A stretch of 9,401 bases of DNA, taken from Loktanella sp. GTDB lineage: Bacteria; Pseudomonadota; Alphaproteobacteria; Rhodobacterales; Rhodobacteraceae. Below are positions 7,345-9,401 of the stretch, piece after piece. Each line of letters opens with the position of its first letter. Position 1 is the first letter of the stretch. The position numbers were made by a program, and so were the translations under genes. The notes beneath the pieces are model-generated. The model searched no databases and was not told the DNA's origin. It saw only the letters and a program-made list of their open reading frames with translations. Location: contig PUNR01000229.1 of assembly GCA_003551805.1 (NCBI GenBank), positions 1 through 9,401 of the forward strand, in the 5' to 3' direction.

Positions 7345-8031
7345 TCAGAAAGGCGAAACGGCTGTCGCCGTACGATGCAACCAGCCTTGGCGACCGGTGT
7401 CATGGGTATCACCTGCACCCACATATTGGATCGCGGCATGGGCGATGCGGTCGGATGACACAACATTGCCGGCTGAAATATCCATAGGGCGCACAACACC
7501 CGTCAGGCGGATATATTCGCGCCCGTTGTTCAATGTCAGCTGTTTCTGGCCCATGATTTCCAGATTGCCGTTGGACTGCACCCGCACGACCGTGACCGAC
7601 ACACGACCTGTCAGCGAATTGGATTGCGCGGCAGACCCCGACCCGTTGAACCGACTGGATGATCCACTGCTGAAGGCACCATCGGCGATGCCGATACCCA
7701 GCACATCGGGCAAGTCCAGATCATAGCTGCTGGAACGGCTGTTACCGGCGGATTGCGTTTTGCGGGCGCTGAACCTTTCGCTGAAATCAACTGTCAGCAC
7801 ATCGCCCACCTGCGCTGCGCGCCGGTCTGCGGCAAACATGCCGCGCGCACCATCGCTGTAGATGCCGCCTGTCGGCATGGCGCGTTCGAATGGCACCTCT
7901 GGCACGGGATAAACTGGCGCGAACATCTGCGATTCATGTTCCTGCATCTGGGTCGCACAGCCTGCAAGCAGCGAGAACGCCAGTGTGATCCGGGCCAGTG
8001 TTTTCGGTATTTTCGGGATAGTTCCGGTCAT
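7345..8031 (-). CDS. flgH: FlgH, flagellar L-ring lipoprotein
   Basis: FlgH builds the L-ring, the outer-membrane bushing around the distal rod. The 228-residue protein has a lipoprotein signal peptide with lipobox LLAGC and lipidated Cys25; the next residue is Ala rather than Asp, consistent with outer-membrane sorting. Conserved FlgH blocks follow: FAADRRAAQVGDVLTVDFSE at about 66-85, a Ser/Gly-rich stretch at about 94-128, and the C-terminal block GQKQLTLNNGREYIRLTGVV at 151-170 followed by RPMDI. The C-terminus GWLHRTATAVSPF matches the family ending. Cys25 is the only cysteine. The ATG at 8031 has an AGGG site 8 bases upstream that directly abuts the flgG stop (TAAAGGG), so translation is probably coupled to flgG. 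Export is by Sec and then the Lol pathway, unlike the neighbouring rod genes. Confidence 0.98.
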   Translation of the reverse strand: MTGTIPKIPKTLARITLAFSLLAGCATQMQEHESQMFAPVYPVPEVPFERAMPTGGIYSDGARGMFAADRRAAQVGDVLTVDFSERFSARKTQSAGNSRSSSYDLDLPDVLGIGIADGAFSSGSSSRFNGSGSAAQSNSLTGRVSVTVVRVQSNGNLEIMGQKQLTLNNGREYIRLTGVVRPMDISAGNVVSSDRIAHAAIQYVGAGDTHDTGRQGWLHRTATAVSPF

Positions 8032-8043
8032 GTTTCTGACCCT

Positions 8044-8832
8044 TTACAATTTGTTGGCAAGATAGCTCATCATCTCGTCCGAGGCCGAGATAGAGCGTGA
8101 GTTGATTTCATAGGCGCGCTGCGCTTCGATCATATCGACCAGTTCCTGCACGACATTGACGTTCGATGTCTCCAGCGCGCCTTGCACCAGATCACCCATG
8201 CCGTCGGCCATCGGGGCGCCTTCGATCGGGGCGCCGCTGGCTGGCGTGGCAACCAGCAAGTTTTCACCCACAGGCTGAAGCCCGCGCGGATTGGGGAATT
8301 GCGCCAGGATCAGCTGCCCGACCTCTTCTGCCTCGATCTCGCCGGGGCGGGTGACGCTGATGATACCGTCACGCGAAATGGTGATACTGGTGGCATCGGC
8401 GGGGATCTGGGTTTCGGGCTGGATCACATAGCCGCTGGTTGTGGTCAGCGTGCCTTCGGCATTCTGCGACAGGATGCCATTACGGGTATAGCCGGTCTGG
8501 CCGTTCGGCATCAGCACCTGCAAAAACCCGCGCCCGTCAATCGCCACATCAAGGGCGTTTTCGGTCATGGTCATATTGCCTTGGGTATAGATCTTTTCCG
8601 TGCTGACCAGCCGGACGCCAGTGCCGATAGTGGTCGCGGATGTGGCTTGCGTGCCTTCGGCGGTCTGCGCCCCTGCGGGACGCCACGTCTGATACATCAG
8701 GGTTTCAAAATTGGCACGGTCGCGCTTGAACCCTGTGGTATTCACATTGGCCAGATTATTGGAAATCACCTGAATCCGGGCCTGCTGGGCGTTCAGCCCG
8801 GTCTTGGCCACATGCATCACATTCGAAGACAT
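8044..8832 (-). CDS. flgG: FlgG, flagellar distal rod protein
   Basis: FlgG forms the distal rod, the drive shaft that passes through the P- and L-rings to the hook. It is exported by the flagellar type III apparatus without a cleaved signal peptide. The protein has 262 residues, the usual family length. The N-terminal rod signature SNNLANVNTTGFKR is at residues 25-38. The central core contains NALDVAIDGRGFLQV at about 92-106. The C-terminal helix has SNVNVVQELVDMIEAQRAYE at about 223-242, then the ending EMMSYLANKL. It contains no cysteine. The start at 8832 is chosen over the ATG two codons upstream because of ribosome-binding-site spacing. A sigma-54 promoter lies immediately upstream, so this gene is probably the first of a transcription unit. 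It ends in TAA 12 bases before flgH, with no flgA in between. Identity is certain on family grounds. Confidence 0.98.
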   Translation of the reverse strand: MSSNVMHVAKTGLNAQQARIQVISNNLANVNTTGFKRDRANFETLMYQTWRPAGAQTAEGTQATSATTIGTGVRLVSTEKIYTQGNMTMTENALDVAIDGRGFLQVLMPNGQTGYTRNGILSQNAEGTLTTTSGYVIQPETQIPADATSITISRDGIISVTRPGEIEAEEVGQLILAQFPNPRGLQPVGENLLVATPASGAPIEGAPMADGMGDLVQGALETSNVNVVQELVDMIEAQRAYEINSRSISASDEMMSYLANKL

Positions 8833-8840
8833 CGGCATCG

Positions 8841-8845
8841 CCTTT
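8841..8845 (-). promoter_or_regulatory. Ribosome-binding site that decides the flgG start
   Basis: AAAGG on the minus strand lies 8 bases before the ATG at 8832 but only 2 bases before the in-frame ATG at 8838. The spacing favours the 8832 start, and the resulting N-terminus (MSSNVMHVAKTGL) aligns better with other FlgG proteins. Confidence 0.7.
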
Positions 8846-8869
8846 CATTGCATCATCTGCCAATGTCAG

Positions 8870-8886
8870 AGCAAGTGCCGTGCCAA
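8870..8886 (-). promoter_or_regulatory. Sigma-54 (RpoN) promoter upstream of flgG
   Basis: The minus strand reads TTGGCACGGCACTTGCT, which matches every defined base of the sigma-54 core consensus (YTGGCACG, four free bases, TTGCW). The invariant GG (8884-8883) and GC (8872-8871) are separated by the required 10 bases. It begins two bases after the flgF stop codon. If the C at 8871 is -12, transcription would start near 8859, leaving a leader of about 27 bases before the flgG ATG at 8832. Sigma-54 promoters need an enhancer-binding activator; in R. sphaeroides fla1 this role belongs to FleQ/FleT. I could not identify an activator site nearby. The match is seen directly; its activity is inferred. 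Confidence 0.85.
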
Positions 8887-8887
8887 T

Positions 8888-9401
8888 TCACCCTTCGGGT
8901 GCTTGCAGAACGCGCGCCCCTGCTTCGTCCAGTGTGCGCGCGGCCAGAATGACACGCATCCCCAGTTCAAACTGGCGCTGGGTCTGCATGGTGGACAGCA
9001 TTTCCGCCACCGGATTGACATTGCTGCCCTCGATCATCCCTTGCAGCACGGTGGCGCGCCCGTCGGGGGCGGGCAAAGTACCGTCAGGCTGGCGGATGCG
9101 GCCGTCAACGCCTTTGGTCAGGCGCAGATCAGGGTCGGGCATGACAGTTGCCAGCACCCCCGCCAGTTCCGGCGCGGCATTGTCATCGCCGGGGGGGGTG
9201 ACGAAAATCTCGCCGATATCGCTGATACTGATCGCGCGATAGATGGGCAGTTCAATCGGCGCGCCATCGGGGTTCAGCATCGCCTCGCCAGCGCCATTGC
9301 GCAGGAACCCATCTGCATCGCGGTAAAGATCACCACGGCGGCTAAGCGCGGGATCACCGCCTGCACCTTGTACATAGAAAAACCCCTGATCGGCTATCGC
9401 C
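8888..9401 (-). CDS. flgF: FlgF, flagellar proximal rod protein (3' part; start lies beyond the right edge)
   Basis: The reading frame stays open to the window edge and gives 170 visible residues before the TGA at 8890-8888. FlgF is an axial protein exported by the flagellar type III system and forms part of the proximal rod in the periplasm. The first visible residues (AIADQGFFYVQ, then LSRRGDLYRDADGFL) match the start of the conserved rod/hook core that FlgE, FlgF and FlgG share. The C-terminal end carries SNVNPVAEMLSTMQTQRQFE, the family's terminal helix that packs in the rod core. FlgF is preferred over a second FlgG because the gene directly precedes a canonical flgG and its C-terminus lacks the AYEINSRSI-type ending of FlgG. 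The visible part has no cysteine. The internal Met at 9280 is not the start, since conserved sequence continues upstream of it. Identity as a rod/hook family protein is secure; the choice of FlgF rests partly on gene order. Confidence 0.93.
   Translation of the reverse strand, partial: AIADQGFFYVQGAGGDPALSRRGDLYRDADGFLRNGAGEAMLNPDGAPIELPIYRAISISDIGEIFVTPPGDDNAAPELAGVLATVMPDPDLRLTKGVDGRIRQPDGTLPAPDGRATVLQGMIEGSNVNPVAEMLSTMQTQRQFELGMRVILAARTLDEAGARVLQAPEG

Noticed and set aside
7332..7499. N-terminal extension of flgI by 56 codons.
   Set aside because: It overlaps flgH in another frame, and the signal peptide beginning at 7331 is the clear FlgI start.
9183..9200. Run of eight G bases inside flgF, a possible phase-variable tract or sequencing error.
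   Set aside because: The flgF frame is intact through it with conserved sequence on both sides, and it is short for phase variation.

Overview
This window is one compact block of flagellar genes, all read on the minus strand. From right to left the order is flgF (cut by the right edge), flgG, flgH, flgI, flgJ, flgK, flgL and a Sec-exported lytic transglycosylase of the SltF type. The base composition is GC-rich. FlgJ is a rod-binding domain with no hydrolase, the transglycosylase is a separate gene, and FlgK is unusually long. Together these suggest an alphaproteobacterium of the Rhodobacterales, with a flagellar system resembling Rhodobacter sphaeroides fla1. This assignment is inference from gene order and protein features; no database search was possible.

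Layout. 9401-8888: 3' part of flgF (proximal rod). 8887-8833: a 55-base gap holding a near-perfect sigma-54 promoter (8886-8870) and the flgG ribosome-binding site. 8832-8044: flgG (distal rod). 8031-7345: flgH (L-ring lipoprotein). 7331-6216: flgI (P-ring). 6203-5916: flgJ (rod-binding protein). 5919-1927: flgK (first hook-filament junction protein, 1330 residues). 1918-713: flgL (second junction protein). 684-43: SltF-like transglycosylase. 42-1: probable half of a terminator cut by the left edge. No stretch over 300 bases lacks a gene. I saw no RNA genes, insertion sequences, CRISPR arrays or attachment sites.

The genes follow the order of assembly from periplasm outward. The transglycosylase, presumably working with FlgJ, opens the peptidoglycan for the rod (FlgF, FlgG). 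FlgI and FlgH form the P- and L-ring bushing. FlgK and FlgL join the hook to the filament. Gaps are 8-28 bases downstream of flgG, several ribosome-binding sites overlap the preceding stop codon, and flgJ/flgK overlap as ATGA, so flgG to sltF looks like one translationally coupled unit. The sigma-54 promoter would let this unit be transcribed separately from the genes upstream of flgG.

The best leads are the sigma-54 promoter between flgF and flgG, the very large FlgK with flagellin-IN-like modules that FlgL seems to share, the split FlgJ/transglycosylase arrangement, and the absence of flgA between flgG and flgH. I found nothing that looks like a wholly new system.
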